Below, one piece after another: positions 7,502-17,448 of a stretch of 48,985 nucleotides of DNA. A program made the translations under genes and the position numbers. The stretch is taken from positions 1 to 48,985 of the forward strand of contig CAKSFQ010000020.1 in NCBI GenBank assembly GCA_934454115.1. The letters are read 5' to 3'. The stretch comes from an uncultured Clostridia bacterium. GTDB taxonomy: Bacteria; Bacillota; Clostridia; Monoglobales; Monoglobaceae. The notes under the pieces are model-generated. The model saw only the letters and a program-made list of their open reading frames with translations, did no database searches and was not told the DNA's origin. Position 1 is the stretch's first letter. Every line of letters begins with the position of its first letter.

Positions 7502-10063
7502 TTGAAACAAAAAATGGCATTATTATTCCTGTTGCTCTTTGTCATGCCGATGACAGGCTATGCGGCAGACGGCGATGCGGACGGCATCGAACTCATCATT
7601 AACGGCGAAAGACAGGCCTATGAACAGGGGATCACCGTAAGCACGCCTGCCGCCGGCAAAAACTATATCATGGCGCCGGCGGACGGCATTGCGGCGGCGC
7701 TTGACGCCTCTTGCAGTGTGGATCAGAACCGGACGACGCTCACAAAAGACGGCGGCCGCGTTGTCTTGACCGCAGACAGCAAGATTGCATTTATAAACGG
7801 CAGCAGACGGGAGATGCCTGTTCCTGCACAGATGACGGACGGTACGCTGTTTGTCCCTGCCGAGGAAGTCGGCAAGGCGTTTGACTACCGCGTCTTTCGG
7901 GAAAGAGCCGGAAAGCGCGTCCGCATCGTGAGCCGCACCGGCCTGACCGCACCGGCGGTTTCCGATGAGACAAAAAGCGGCATGGATCAGCTTTATTCCA
8001 CGGTACACAGGCCGGTTCCCACCAAGTTTGAAAAGAGCAATGCGCGAAACGACTTGATCTTTAACAAAGAGGATTATTCCGATGCGGTGAAAAAAATCGC
8101 ATCGTCCGATATCGGGTCGATTCCGTCCGGCACGATGTTGTTCACGCCGGAGGACTTTATCAGCGAGATGACCAATCTTGCGGATTGGTACCAAAGAGCC
8201 GGTCTTACGACACAGGAGGTTCGGGTTGATACCAAAAGCAGCGCCGGACGGATTTTGATGAACGTAAAAATGCTGGGACAAACGATTGGTCAGGGCAACA
8301 ATGATATAGAGCTTCCCTTTGACCGCGCCGTGCGCGTAAAGACTGACTATGTGCCGGAAAACGCGAATACTATGGTGATTCCTTTTTCTAAGGAGCTGCC
8401 TAAGCCGGATAAGGACGACAATTATGTGCTGACCTTTTATGCGCGGCTGATTGACGGCGGCAACGCCGATTACGGCACCGGAAGATTTACCGTTCAGGTA
8501 CAGGCGCCGGCGCCGGACTGGCGCAAGACCGTGGACGATACGGTCGAATTCGGCGCGGAGTGGAAACGGTTTGACTTTTTGCTGACCGGCTATGCAAACG
8601 CCTGCGAAATTCGCCTTATGGCGGCGCTGGAGAAACAGACCATCGAAATCGGCGGCTTTTCGATCAGCAATGTCGGCAAGGATGCGAATGTTTCGTATTT
8701 TAACGAGAAAAAGTCCGATCTTCTCGCGCCGGAGCTTGCGCCGGATGCCGCTTGGCGGAAAGAGGCGATCGACCGTATCGAAAAGATCCGCAAGGGCGAC
8801 TTTAAGGTCGTTGTAAAGGATCGGTTCGGCAATCCGATTCGGGACGCCGCGGTTACCCTTGACATGTTTGAACATGAGTTTAAGTTTGGCATCCAGATGG
8901 ATATCGAATATTTAAGCGATGCGATCTTGGACGGCTATAACGTGGATAATAACGGTGACGAGTACGATAAATTCTGTGCCAGAATCGGCGCGGATTTTAA
9001 TGCGCTGTCGGTGGGGAACCGCCTGAAATGGCAGGTTTATGACAAGGATCAAAGAAATAATCCGGGCAAGACCTCGACGGCAAGACTGGTTATTGATAAC
9101 GCAAAACAGTATGGGCTGAAATATGTGCGCGGCCATGCGCTTTGGATGCCAAATACCAATGTCAATGACGAACCGCCGGAATTGTATAACCTGATGGAGA
9201 CGGATACCCGTCCGGTGGATGAACGGTACCCGGATCTCTTAAACCGGATCGGCGATCATTTTGCCGAGATGGATCAGAACTTCCCGGAGATTTACGAGTG
9301 GGATGTTACGAATGAGACGCACGGACGGTATATTTATACTCAAAAATTCGGAAAACGGATTTTTAACGATGTCTATCGGCTTGCGGCAGAAAAGCTGACC
9401 CACAACCAGTCGCTGATGCTTTGCGACAACCGCCAGTTTGAGGACGCATACTGGGAAAGACTGGATTGGTTTAAGGATCAGGGCATCCAATATGACGCCT
9501 TGGGGATGCAGGGGCATTCCGCGACCGGAAGCAAGGACCCCGGCAACAACTATCGCCCCCAAAAGTGGCTGGAGGTATGGGATCGGTTTGCTTATGAATA
9601 TCAAAAGACGTTTGCAATTACCGAGTTCTCGGTCGGCGCGCTGAATGACGAGTACGGCTATGAAGGTCAGGGAGACTATATGCGCGACATGATAATTGCA
9701 GCGTTCAGCCACCCGGCGTGTACGGGATTCGGGATCTGGTGGCTCTCGGACAGCTGGACGGACTGGGATTCGCCCTACCGCCCCGATAACCCCGACAATA
9801 AGGGAAACGGCGCCGGCGTTTCGCCGCTTTACAACCGTTGGTTCGGCGAAAAGCCGGGTCTGAAACAGTACAGGGATCTGCTTTATAACAAATGGTGGAC
9901 AAGAGGTGCAACGGCAACCACCGACCAAAACGGGGTTGCTGCGGTGAACGGGTTCTACGGCGATTATGATGTCACCGTCAAGGTGGACGGAAAGACAGTA
10001 AAAACCGTCATGGCGGCATTTCATAAGGGATATGAAAACGAACTGGTAATTACCGTTCGTTAG
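7502..10063 (+). CDS. Secreted GH10 xylanase-family glycoside hydrolase
   Basis: The start is taken as TTG 7502, eight bases after AAGGAG (7488-7493); the ATG at 7496 is only two bases from that site. Product 853 residues. A signal peptide ends at about TGYA. Residues 30-146 resemble the copper amine oxidase N-terminal domain (Cu_amine_oxidN1) used for wall attachment. About 200-395 is a CBM-like beta module. About 420-795 is the GH10 barrel. Acid/base Glu is about 605 in WDVTNE and the nucleophile Glu about 708 in ITEFS, with RGH and LGMQGHS also present. A small beta domain ends the protein. GH10 enzymes cut internal beta-1,4 links of xylan. Odd points are VGNRLKW where most GH10 have a Glu before Asn, and RGHALWMP in place of RGHxLVWH, so substrate range may differ. 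Confidence 0.88.
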   Translation: MKQKMALLFLLLFVMPMTGYAADGDADGIELIINGERQAYEQGITVSTPAAGKNYIMAPADGIAAALDASCSVDQNRTTLTKDGGRVVLTADSKIAFINGSRREMPVPAQMTDGTLFVPAEEVGKAFDYRVFRERAGKRVRIVSRTGLTAPAVSDETKSGMDQLYSTVHRPVPTKFEKSNARNDLIFNKEDYSDAVKKIASSDIGSIPSGTMLFTPEDFISEMTNLADWYQRAGLTTQEVRVDTKSSAGRILMNVKMLGQTIGQGNNDIELPFDRAVRVKTDYVPENANTMVIPFSKELPKPDKDDNYVLTFYARLIDGGNADYGTGRFTVQVQAPAPDWRKTVDDTVEFGAEWKRFDFLLTGYANACEIRLMAALEKQTIEIGGFSISNVGKDANVSYFNEKKSDLLAPELAPDAAWRKEAIDRIEKIRKGDFKVVVKDRFGNPIRDAAVTLDMFEHEFKFGIQMDIEYLSDAILDGYNVDNNGDEYDKFCARIGADFNALSVGNRLKWQVYDKDQRNNPGKTSTARLVIDNAKQYGLKYVRGHALWMPNTNVNDEPPELYNLMETDTRPVDERYPDLLNRIGDHFAEMDQNFPEIYEWDVTNETHGRYIYTQKFGKRIFNDVYRLAAEKLTHNQSLMLCDNRQFEDAYWERLDWFKDQGIQYDALGMQGHSATGSKDPGNNYRPQKWLEVWDRFAYEYQKTFAITEFSVGALNDEYGYEGQGDYMRDMIIAAFSHPACTGFGIWWLSDSWTDWDSPYRPDNPDNKGNGAGVSPLYNRWFGEKPGLKQYRDLLYNKWWTRGATATTDQNGVAAVNGFYGDYDVTVKVDGKTVKTVMAAFHKGYENELVITVR

Positions 10064-10145
10064 TTAAGCCCGGCAAAGATAACAAACCAAAATAATCCGA
10101 AATTACGCCGATTAAGGCGGGCTACTAATATCAGGTTAGGCGAAA

Positions 10146-10184
10146 AAAAGGGCAGAAAGCCGGAATTTGGCTTTCTGCCCTTTT
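10146..10184. terminator. Bidirectional terminator between convergent genes
   Basis: AAAAGGGCAGAAAGCC (10146-10161) pairs with GGCTTTCTGCCCTTTT (10169-10184) across a 7-base loop. It has an A-run on the left and a T-run on the right, so it can end both the xylanase (plus) and the kinase (minus) transcripts. Confidence 0.92.
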
Positions 10185-10252
10185 TTGTAATAAAGTTTGT
10201 CCCTTTCTGCGGCGCTTTGCAAAGCGCCCCTTGTTTTTTAAAGCGGCATCTG

Positions 10253-12055
10253 CTATAATGGCTTTGATGTACCGCTGCCGGCTGTGGGGTCATCCCAAAT
10301 GGCCCGGATGCGGATTTCGGCGGTCAGGCCGCGCGGATCATTCCTTTTATAGGTCAGGCCGTATTCATCGCCGAAATAAATGTGGATTCTCTGATTGATA
10401 TTGTGGATGCCGTATTTTTCTACCGGCTCGTCAGGGTCAAACTTTTGATTGACCTGGCGGTTTAACTCGTTGATATCGACCAGCCCTTTGGGGCCGTTGT
10501 CGCTGACGGTAATCACGATATCATCGCCGTCACGCTTTGCGGCAAGCTCTATCATGCCGCGCTCTCCAATTTCGGGAAAAGCATGATTGATGCAGTTTTC
10601 TACCAGCGGCTGCAGGGTTAGCTTGCAGATGTGCGCCGTAAGCAGTTCTTCCGGGATGTCGGTGTGCAGGGTGAATTTGTCCGCATAACGGATTTTTTGA
10701 ATATACATGTAGCTTTTTACCTGTTCTACTTCCTGGGCAAGCGTAATGACCTCCGCACCGTTGCTGAGCGAAATCATAAAGAACTTGGAAAGCGCCATAA
10801 TCATTTGCTGGATATCGTCGGCGTGATACTTCTTTGCGAGGACGCAGACAGAATTTAGCGTATTATACAAAAAGTGCGGCGTAATCTGCGCCTGCAGCGC
10901 TTTCAGCTCGGCGCGCCGGCGTTTGGTGGTCTCGTGCTCAATGTTTAAGATTAGATCCTTGATGGTAGTCTGCATGTTGTTAAACACGGAGAACAACACA
11001 CCGATTTCATCGTTTGCATCAGAGATTAGCGGCGTTTCGTTTCCCGGTTCATAGCAGCGCATCGCCGATGAGAGGATTGAGAGCGGTCTTGTGATGGTGA
11101 TTGAGACAACCAGGATAAAAATCAGAGACAGCAAAAACAGCGCAAGAGCCGTGATTAAAATTGCGATCATGATCGCATTTCGCGTGGATCGGAACTCCTT
11201 GATTCTGACGGCGCCGACCAGGAAAAGCCCCGTATCCTTGATGGGATGGGTCGAGATCAGAAAGTTTTGGCCGTCAATGGCGACGGTTCGGGTTTCGCTT
11301 TGGGCGCTCTTTAGCATATCGCTGAAGAGAATTTGACTGTTTACCAGGTGTTGCCCGATTTCTGAGGTGTCGTAGTCCACCAAGTGATTGGAAGAACTGA
11401 TAAACAGACGACCGGTCTTGCCGAGCGTTACGTCGTTGATGATTTTGGTAAAATTGCGGATATTTACGTTGGCTTTCAGCACGGCCAAGGGTTTGTTAGC
11501 GGTAAAATCAACCAAGAGCTTAGAAACGACAATAAAGCTGTTGCTTTCATTAATATTGTTCCGGATCGTCCAACCGGTGGAATTACTTAGCCTCAGGGAG
11601 TTGTTAAACCAGATGTCATTCTGCATCTGATCCGCGGAAAACACGTGAGAGCCAGTGCTGAGCGGCGGAAAGTCCGGGCGGTTTAACACATATAGTTCAA
11701 GCTGAGAAATGCTGTTTTGAAAGATATCGGTTTCCATCAGCGAGTTTTCGAGGATAGCAACCTCTTTGAGCGTGGAGTCGTGCTTGTCGCTGCATAGGAT
11801 GTCCTGGACTTCTTTTTTAATCTGAAAAGAAAGCATGATGGCATTGATGCTGTCAATTTCCGAGCTGAGCGCCTGATGCGAGGCGAGGATGGCCTGCTCC
11901 ACATTCTGCTGCGCAAGATCAACCACGACGGTCTCCGAACGCCAGATGACAACCAAAGAAAAAATGGTGAGCGTAAGGACGACAATCGAGGTATAGGCAA
12001 AGACTAATTTGGATTTAATAGAAAGAAAGGTTTTCTTCCGGTTTTTTCTTAACAT
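10253..12055 (-). CDS. Sensor histidine kinase, YesM type
   Basis: The product is 600 residues and membrane-bound. TM1 is at about 16-38, an extracellular sensor domain at about 39-290, and TM2 at about 292-317. A HAMP segment follows, then the kinase core with the phosphoacceptor His near 394 in QITPHFLYNTLN (His_kinase family), and an ATPase domain with LVENCINHAF and VSDNG. Such kinases normally pair with an AraC-type YesN regulator and sense sugars through a solute-binding protein. No response regulator is in the window. It is divergent from a solute-binding lipoprotein gene, and both promoters lie in the 208-base gap. I infer that it senses a glycan breakdown product and helps control the polysaccharide locus. 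Confidence 0.88.
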   Translation of the reverse strand: MLRKNRKKTFLSIKSKLVFAYTSIVVLTLTIFSLVVIWRSETVVVDLAQQNVEQAILASHQALSSEIDSINAIMLSFQIKKEVQDILCSDKHDSTLKEVAILENSLMETDIFQNSISQLELYVLNRPDFPPLSTGSHVFSADQMQNDIWFNNSLRLSNSTGWTIRNNINESNSFIVVSKLLVDFTANKPLAVLKANVNIRNFTKIINDVTLGKTGRLFISSSNHLVDYDTSEIGQHLVNSQILFSDMLKSAQSETRTVAIDGQNFLISTHPIKDTGLFLVGAVRIKEFRSTRNAIMIAILITALALFLLSLIFILVVSITITRPLSILSSAMRCYEPGNETPLISDANDEIGVLFSVFNNMQTTIKDLILNIEHETTKRRRAELKALQAQITPHFLYNTLNSVCVLAKKYHADDIQQMIMALSKFFMISLSNGAEVITLAQEVEQVKSYMYIQKIRYADKFTLHTDIPEELLTAHICKLTLQPLVENCINHAFPEIGERGMIELAAKRDGDDIVITVSDNGPKGLVDINELNRQVNQKFDPDEPVEKYGIHNINQRIHIYFGDEYGLTYKRNDPRGLTAEIRIRAIWDDPTAGSGTSKPL

Positions 12056-12098
12056 AGCATTTCACCCTAAAATATCTGTGAATCGTTAATCTGGTTTT

Positions 12099-12127
12099 AT
12101 TATAAATGTTCCGCGAAAAAAGGTCAA
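12099..12127 (-). promoter_or_regulatory. Promoter of sensor kinase gene
   Basis: On the minus strand, TTGACC (12127-12122), a 17-base spacer and a perfect TATAAT (12104-12099), about 44 bases before the start codon. Confidence 0.8.
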
Positions 12128-12188
12128 GAAAATTTATTCTTATGGGCAAAAGACCGTAAGTTTTCAAACGAATCGTAAGTTTATCGGA

Positions 12189-12217
12189 TTGCAAAGATGG
12201 GGCGCGCTTGATAAAAT
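12189..12217 (+). promoter_or_regulatory. Promoter of solute-binding lipoprotein gene
   Basis: TTGCAA (12189-12194), a 17-base spacer and TAAAAT (12212-12217). It overlaps an apparent in-frame TTG start at 12189, which supports the downstream ATG as the true start. Confidence 0.7.
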
Positions 12218-12263
12218 GAAGATAGGACGGAAGCGACTGAATGAGAGGAAAAGAGGGGGCAAC

Positions 12264-13400
12264 ATGAAAAAGACAATCATACTGGGAATCATTCTTGCTA
12301 TGACAACCATGCTGTGCGGCTGCAGCGGCGGCGAGACAGCAAGACGCCGAGTCAAGCAGGAGATTGTTGTCGCCTGCGGCAGAGACGCCACCGGCACCAT
12401 GAAAAACCTGATGAACGAATTTACGGCGCAGAGCGAGACGACGCAGGTCAAGCTGATTGAATTTCCCAACGAAAGCACGGAGCTTTATCGTGCGGTCAGC
12501 GCGATGCTGGCCGGCAAAGAGGTGCCGCTGGATGCCATGCTGATTGAGGACGTCTGGGTCGGCGAATTTGTAAAAAACGGGTATTTGCTGCCGCTTGGCG
12601 GCAGTGTCGGCTTCGACCGTGACAGCTATCATCCTGCCATTGTCAATTTTGCCCAAACGGACGGAGAGCTTTATTGGTATCCGCTGATTCTGGATACGGG
12701 GCTTATGTACTATCGAGAGGATATTACAGACGGAAGCCTTGACTATCGGCGGCTTGCGGAGCAAAGCACGATCCGTTACGCAATACAGGGCGCGGACGGC
12801 GAGGAGATGATCTGCTGTGCGATGGAGTTGATTCAGCTGACGGGATCCGTGCGTGACGGCGTGCGCCTTTATAAAAAAGCAATTGACGGCGCGGTGCCGG
12901 GCGATCCTGTGACAAGCTTTAAAAACGGCGATGCAGCGTATGTGCGTGCGTGGGCCTGCGACAACGGCGATATCATGCGCGGATATTCCCCTGTTGCGGC
13001 ACAGGTCGGCACCAAGGTTTTGATGCGGACAGACGGCGAGGCTTATACCACGGCAAGGGCGTACGGCATGTCGGTCAATGCGGCAAGCGAAAAGACGGAG
13101 AACGTCAAAGAGCTCATCAACTATCTGGCAACGCCGGACGTGAAGAACCGAATTTTAAAGGAAATGGGGACGCTGCCGATGCAGGCCGCGGACTATGAAA
13201 ACCCGTTCATCTCCTACTATCGGGATTATATTGACGACACGTTTCCGATGTTTCAGACGCTGAAATTCAGACCAAAAAAAGAGGATTATACCCACCTTTC
13301 AAAGGGTGCGGAAACAGCGCTTAGTGAATATCTGGCAGGTGACGGCTCAATTGACGCGGCCGCCGCTGCAATTGAAAATCTGCTTGACGATACAAAATAG
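12264..13400 (+). CDS. ABC-type solute-binding lipoprotein (sugar type)
   Basis: The product is 378 residues. The ATG at 12264 follows AGAGGGGG, and the longer frame to 12189 runs into the promoter. The N-terminus has a charged start, a hydrophobic stretch and the lipobox LCGC, so the mature protein should be lipid-anchored at its Cys. The remainder is a family 1 (MalE-like) periplasmic-binding fold, with the block VWVGEFVKNGYLLPL typical of sugar binders. No ABC permease or ATPase gene is adjacent. Its divergent neighbour is a YesM-type kinase, so it may present a ligand to the kinase rather than feed a transporter, or its permeases may lie elsewhere. A terminator follows its stop codon. Confidence 0.85.
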   Translation: MKKTIILGIILAMTTMLCGCSGGETARRRVKQEIVVACGRDATGTMKNLMNEFTAQSETTQVKLIEFPNESTELYRAVSAMLAGKEVPLDAMLIEDVWVGEFVKNGYLLPLGGSVGFDRDSYHPAIVNFAQTDGELYWYPLILDTGLMYYREDITDGSLDYRRLAEQSTIRYAIQGADGEEMICCAMELIQLTGSVRDGVRLYKKAIDGAVPGDPVTSFKNGDAAYVRAWACDNGDIMRGYSPVAAQVGTKVLMRTDGEAYTTARAYGMSVNAASEKTENVKELINYLATPDVKNRILKEMGTLPMQAADYENPFISYYRDYIDDTFPMFQTLKFRPKKEDYTHLSKGAETALSEYLAGDGSIDAAAAAIENLLDDTK

Positions 13401-13430
13401 AGGCGGCGCATTTTGCGCCGCCTTTGTTGT
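13401..13430 (+). terminator. Terminator after solute-binding protein gene
   Basis: AGGCGGCGCA (13401-13410) and TGCGCCGCCT (13414-13423) form a 10-bp stem with a TTT loop, followed by a T-rich tract. Confidence 0.88.
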
Positions 13431-13533
13431 TTTAGATTTGTGTCAATTGCACAACGAAATTTTATTCTCCTGCTGTCGGTTAAACACCCTTGACAATAAG
13501 CGATGGTATGCGCCAACTTTCTTTGGTTTTACC

Positions 13534-13562
13534 TTGACAAATCCGCGGTTTACGATTACAAT
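13534..13562 (+). promoter_or_regulatory. Promoter of the purL-pur-his operon
   Basis: Perfect TTGACA (13534-13539), a 17-base spacer and TACAAT (13557-13562), about 70 bases before purL. A second TTGACA at 13490-13495 lacks a good -10. I did not see a clear PurR box or a purine/guanine riboswitch core in the leader. Confidence 0.85.
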
Positions 13563-13631
13563 AAAAGGGTGAGAGGGGAAGCCTTTTCCATAAAATAGCC
13601 ACGAATATCACCAGGAAACGGAGCGGTACGA

Positions 13632-16600
13632 ATGAGCATCAAACGACTATTTGTAGAGAAAAAGAAGGGTTTTGATATCGAAGCGAAAGCGATGGTGCAT
13701 GACCTGCGCGAAAATTTGGGACTGCGCGGTCTTACCGGGGTGCGTGTCATCAATCGCTATGATATAGAGGGAATCAGTGACGAAGAGCTTGCGCTGACGC
13801 AGTTTACGGTGTTTGCAGAACCACAGGTGGATGAGCTTACCATGGGGGACATCAAGATTGCGGAGGGCAAGTATTTTGTTATGGAGTATTTGCCGGGACA
13901 GTTTGATCAAAGAGCGGATAGCGCCGCACAGTGCGTACAGATTATGACCGGGGGCGAAAAACCAAGGGTTCGGACTGCAAAAGTGGTGGTATTGCTGGGG
14001 GATATCAGCGATGACGCGCTGCGCAGCGCCGAGAGTTATTGTGTCAATCCGGTAGAATCCCGTCTGACTGATATGAGCCTTCCCAAAACGCTGTCCGAGC
14101 GTTTGGACGCACCGGCTGATGTCAGAATTTTAGACGGTTTTATTGATTATGACCAAGATCAGTTAGAGGACATGATCCGGGAATTGGGTCTTGCCATGGA
14201 TCTTGACGATATGAAGTTTTGTAAGTCTTATTTTAAAGATGTTGAAAAGCGCGATCCGAGCCTGACCGAAGTGCGGATGATTGATACCTATTGGTCGGAT
14301 CACTGCCGCCACACCACGTTTTCTACCATTTTGGATCATGTGGAGATTGAAGATGCCCTGGTACAGGATACCTATCAGTCTTATCTTAAATCGCGCAAAA
14401 ACGTCTACGGGGATCGGAAAAAGAACATCTGTCTGATGGATATTGCCACCATTGCGGTGAAGGAGCTGAAGAAACAGGGCGTTTTGACCGCACTGGATGA
14501 ATCGGAGGAGATCAACGCCTGCTCCATCGAGGTGGATGTGGAAATGGAGGATCAGACCACCGAAAAGTGGCTGGTGATGTTTAAAAATGAGACGCATAAC
14601 CACCCGACGGAAATCGAGCCCTTCGGCGGTGCGGCAACTTGTTTGGGCGGTGCAATCCGCGATCCGCTGTCGGGACGTTCTTATGTCTACCAGGCGATGC
14701 GTGTGACCGGGTCGGGCGATCCGCGGAAAACACTGAAAGAGACGTTGCACGGCAAGCTTCCGCAGCGTAAAATTACGGTGGGCGCCGCACAGGGGTACAG
14801 CTCCTACGGCAATCAGATCGGGCTGGCGACCGGCCAGGTTTCCGAGATTTATGACGAGGGCTATGTGGCAAAGCGAATGGAGATCGGCGCAGTCATTGCG
14901 GCCGCACCGAAGGAAAACGTGGTGCGAGAGGTGCCGGAGCCGGGCGATGTGGTGATTCTTTTGGGCGGCATGACCGGGCGTGACGGCTGCGGCGGCGCAA
15001 CCGGATCATCGAAGGCACACAATGACGATTCGCTGGAGACATGCGGCGCAGAGGTGCAAAAGGGTAATGCCCCGGTTGAGCGAAAGCTGCAGCGTCTGTT
15101 CCGCAAGAAAGAGGTTACTACCCTGATTCGCCGCTGTAACGATTTTGGCGCCGGCGGCGTCTCAGTTGCCATTGGCGAACTGGCAGACGGACTGCGGATC
15201 AATCTGGATCGGGTTCCTAAAAAATATGAGGGATTAGACGGTACCGAACTTGCGATTTCCGAGTCGCAGGAGCGCATGGCCGTTGTTGTCCGTGCCAAGG
15301 ACGCACAGACACTGATTGACGCGGCTGATCAGGAAAATTTAGAGGCAGTCGTCGTTGCAGAGGTGAACGATACCGGCCGTCTGGTGATGGATTGGCGCGG
15401 CAAGACCATCTGTGATATCAGCCGTGAATTTTTGAATACCAACGGGGCAGAAAAGCATCACGATGTCTTTGTACCAAAAGGCGTATATGAGGACGCGCTG
15501 TTTGATGCGACGCCGCAGGGCGAAAATTACGAGGCAAAGGTCAAAAACCTTTTATCTGATCTCAATGTGGCATCGCAAAAGGGCTTGGTTGAGCGGTTCG
15601 ACAGCACCATCGGAGCGGGAACCGTGCTGATGCCCTATGGCGGAAAGCATCAGCTGACGCCGCAGCAGAGCATGGTCGCAAAGATTCCGACCCTTCATAA
15701 AGAGACCAACACCGCGACGGTTATGACATACGGTTACAGCCCCAAATTATCCAAGGCAAATCCCTTCCTGGGCGCACTCTATGCCGTGGTGGAATCGGTA
15801 ACCAAAGCGGTATGTACCGGCGCGGATTATAAGGACGTTTATCTGACGTTTCAGGAATATTTTGAGCGTTTGGGCAGCGATCCCAAACGCTGGGGCAAGC
15901 CGTTTGCCGCGCTCCTTGGTGGATATCTTGCGCAGAAGAAGCTGCAGCTTGCCGCAATCGGCGGCAAGGACAGTATGTCCGGCTCCTTTAACGATATTGA
16001 CGTTCCGCCGACTCTGGTTTCGTTTGCGGTTGCACCGCTTTCGGTAAAGTCGGTGACCTCATCGGAATTTAAGGGTAGCGGCAATTTGGTGTTCTGGCTA
16101 AAGCCAAAATATGACGAAAATCATATGCCGGACTTTGACAGTTTAAAGGCGCTTTACGATATGGTGTATTTGATGCTTCATGATACCAAGGTAAAACTGG
16201 TGCGTTCGGCATGGGCAGTCGGAAACGGCGGCGTGATGGAGGCCATCTGCAAGATGGGCTTCGGTAACAAAATCGGATTTACCTTTACGGAATGCTGCGA
16301 TAAGAGCGAACTTTTCAACGCGGCCTTTGGCAGTATCGTGATTGAGGTTGAGGGACTTGGCGCAACCGGTATGCTGGGCGATATGGTTAACGTGGTAAAG
16401 CTGGGTCATACAACGGAAGAACCCGTGATCCGCATCGGCGGCGAGACGATCAGCCTGGATACGCTGATTGCATGCTGGCAGCAGCCGCTGGAAGAGGTTT
16501 TTGCGACCAAGGCGGATTATGACGATGTCGGTATGAAAGCGTTTTCCTACGGCGAACGCGTGTTTGTAAAGCCGTCCGGGACGTTTGCAAAGCCGCGCGT

Positions 16601-17387
16601 CTTTATCCCTGCCTTTCCGGGAACAAACTGTGAATATGATTCTGCCCGCGCGTTTGAGCGCGCCGGCGGCGCCGCTGATGTGCAGATTTTTAAGAACCTG
16701 AAAGCCGCGCACATCGAGGATTCGATCAACCGTTTTGTGGACAGTATCCACAAGGCGCAGATGATTATGCTGCCGGGCGGTTTTTCCGGCGGTGACGAGC
16801 CGGACGGCTCCGGCAAGTTCATTAAGGCCGCCTTTGAAAATGAGCGCGTCAAAGAGGCGGTCATGGATTTGCTGTATCATCGTGATGGCTTGATGCTTGG
16901 TATTTGTAACGGGTTCCAGGCGCTGATTAAGCTCGGACTGGTGCCCTACGGTGAAATCCGCAAGGCAAGCAGTGACAGCCCGACCCTGACCTTTAATACG
17001 GTTGGCCGCCATGTTTCGCAGATCGTATCGACCAAGATTACCTCAGTGAAATCGCCGTGGTTTGCCGGCGTGCAGCTTGGCGATATCCACCAGATCGCCA
17101 TTTCGCATGGTGAGGGACGTTTTGTGGCAAGTCCGTCCCTGATTGCCGAAATGGAAAAGAACGGTCAGATCGCAACGCAGTATGTGGATATGCAGGGGAA
17201 TCCGACCTACGAGATGCCCTATAACCCGAACGGCTCGTATTATGCGATTGAGGCCATCACCAGCAAGGACGGAAGAATTTTAGGAAAGATGGGACACTCC
17301 GAACGGTTTAAGGATGGGGTATTCCAGAATATCCCGGGAGAAAAGGATCAAAAGATTTTTGAATCCGGGGTAAAATACTTCCGTTAA
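13632..17387 (+). CDS. purL: Phosphoribosylformylglycinamidine synthase, large single-chain form
   Basis: This enzyme converts FGAR, glutamine and ATP to FGAM in purine synthesis. The product is 1251 residues. The synthetase part contains the signature SDHCRHTTF (about 221) and the ATP/FGAR-binding block ETHNHPTEIEPFGGA. From about 988 the C-terminal glutaminase domain has FIPAFPGTNCEYD, the nucleophile Cys at 1092 in GICNGFQ, and SHGEGRF. The length and fused glutaminase place it with the long PurL forms found in many Clostridia, so no purS or purQ is needed. It is the first gene of the operon behind a near-consensus promoter. The next start is 61 bases on. Confidence 0.95.
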   Translation: MSIKRLFVEKKKGFDIEAKAMVHDLRENLGLRGLTGVRVINRYDIEGISDEELALTQFTVFAEPQVDELTMGDIKIAEGKYFVMEYLPGQFDQRADSAAQCVQIMTGGEKPRVRTAKVVVLLGDISDDALRSAESYCVNPVESRLTDMSLPKTLSERLDAPADVRILDGFIDYDQDQLEDMIRELGLAMDLDDMKFCKSYFKDVEKRDPSLTEVRMIDTYWSDHCRHTTFSTILDHVEIEDALVQDTYQSYLKSRKNVYGDRKKNICLMDIATIAVKELKKQGVLTALDESEEINACSIEVDVEMEDQTTEKWLVMFKNETHNHPTEIEPFGGAATCLGGAIRDPLSGRSYVYQAMRVTGSGDPRKTLKETLHGKLPQRKITVGAAQGYSSYGNQIGLATGQVSEIYDEGYVAKRMEIGAVIAAAPKENVVREVPEPGDVVILLGGMTGRDGCGGATGSSKAHNDDSLETCGAEVQKGNAPVERKLQRLFRKKEVTTLIRRCNDFGAGGVSVAIGELADGLRINLDRVPKKYEGLDGTELAISESQERMAVVVRAKDAQTLIDAADQENLEAVVVAEVNDTGRLVMDWRGKTICDISREFLNTNGAEKHHDVFVPKGVYEDALFDATPQGENYEAKVKNLLSDLNVASQKGLVERFDSTIGAGTVLMPYGGKHQLTPQQSMVAKIPTLHKETNTATVMTYGYSPKLSKANPFLGALYAVVESVTKAVCTGADYKDVYLTFQEYFERLGSDPKRWGKPFAALLGGYLAQKKLQLAAIGGKDSMSGSFNDIDVPPTLVSFAVAPLSVKSVTSSEFKGSGNLVFWLKPKYDENHMPDFDSLKALYDMVYLMLHDTKVKLVRSAWAVGNGGVMEAICKMGFGNKIGFTFTECCDKSELFNAAFGSIVIEVEGLGATGMLGDMVNVVKLGHTTEEPVIRIGGETISLDTLIACWQQPLEEVFATKADYDDVGMKAFSYGERVFVKPSGTFAKPRVFIPAFPGTNCEYDSARAFERAGGAADVQIFKNLKAAHIEDSINRFVDSIHKAQMIMLPGGFSGGDEPDGSGKFIKAAFENERVKEAVMDLLYHRDGLMLGICNGFQALIKLGLVPYGEIRKASSDSPTLTFNTVGRHVSQIVSTKITSVKSPWFAGVQLGDIHQIAISHGEGRFVASPSLIAEMEKNGQIATQYVDMQGNPTYEMPYNPNGSYYAIEAITSKDGRILGKMGHSERFKDGVFQNIPGEKDQKIFESGVKYFR

Positions 17388-17448
17388 ACCATCTTTTATA
17401 AATGACAGATCGCGGAGATGATTTCTGCTTTCGTTAAAGGAGGATCCT

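Noticed and set aside
7225..7602. 125-codon plus-strand ORF across the repeat element
   Set aside because: It overlaps the GH10 start, lies mostly in inverted-repeat DNA, and has no ribosome binding site.
7523..8875. Long minus-strand ORF (450 codons) opposite the GH10 gene
   Set aside because: It lies wholly inside the GH10 frame, which has a signal peptide, domain motifs and a ribosome binding site. The minus product has no recognisable motif.
13401..13631. Purine or guanine riboswitch before purL
   Set aside because: The leader after the predicted start is too short (about 60 bases), and the conserved core was not seen.
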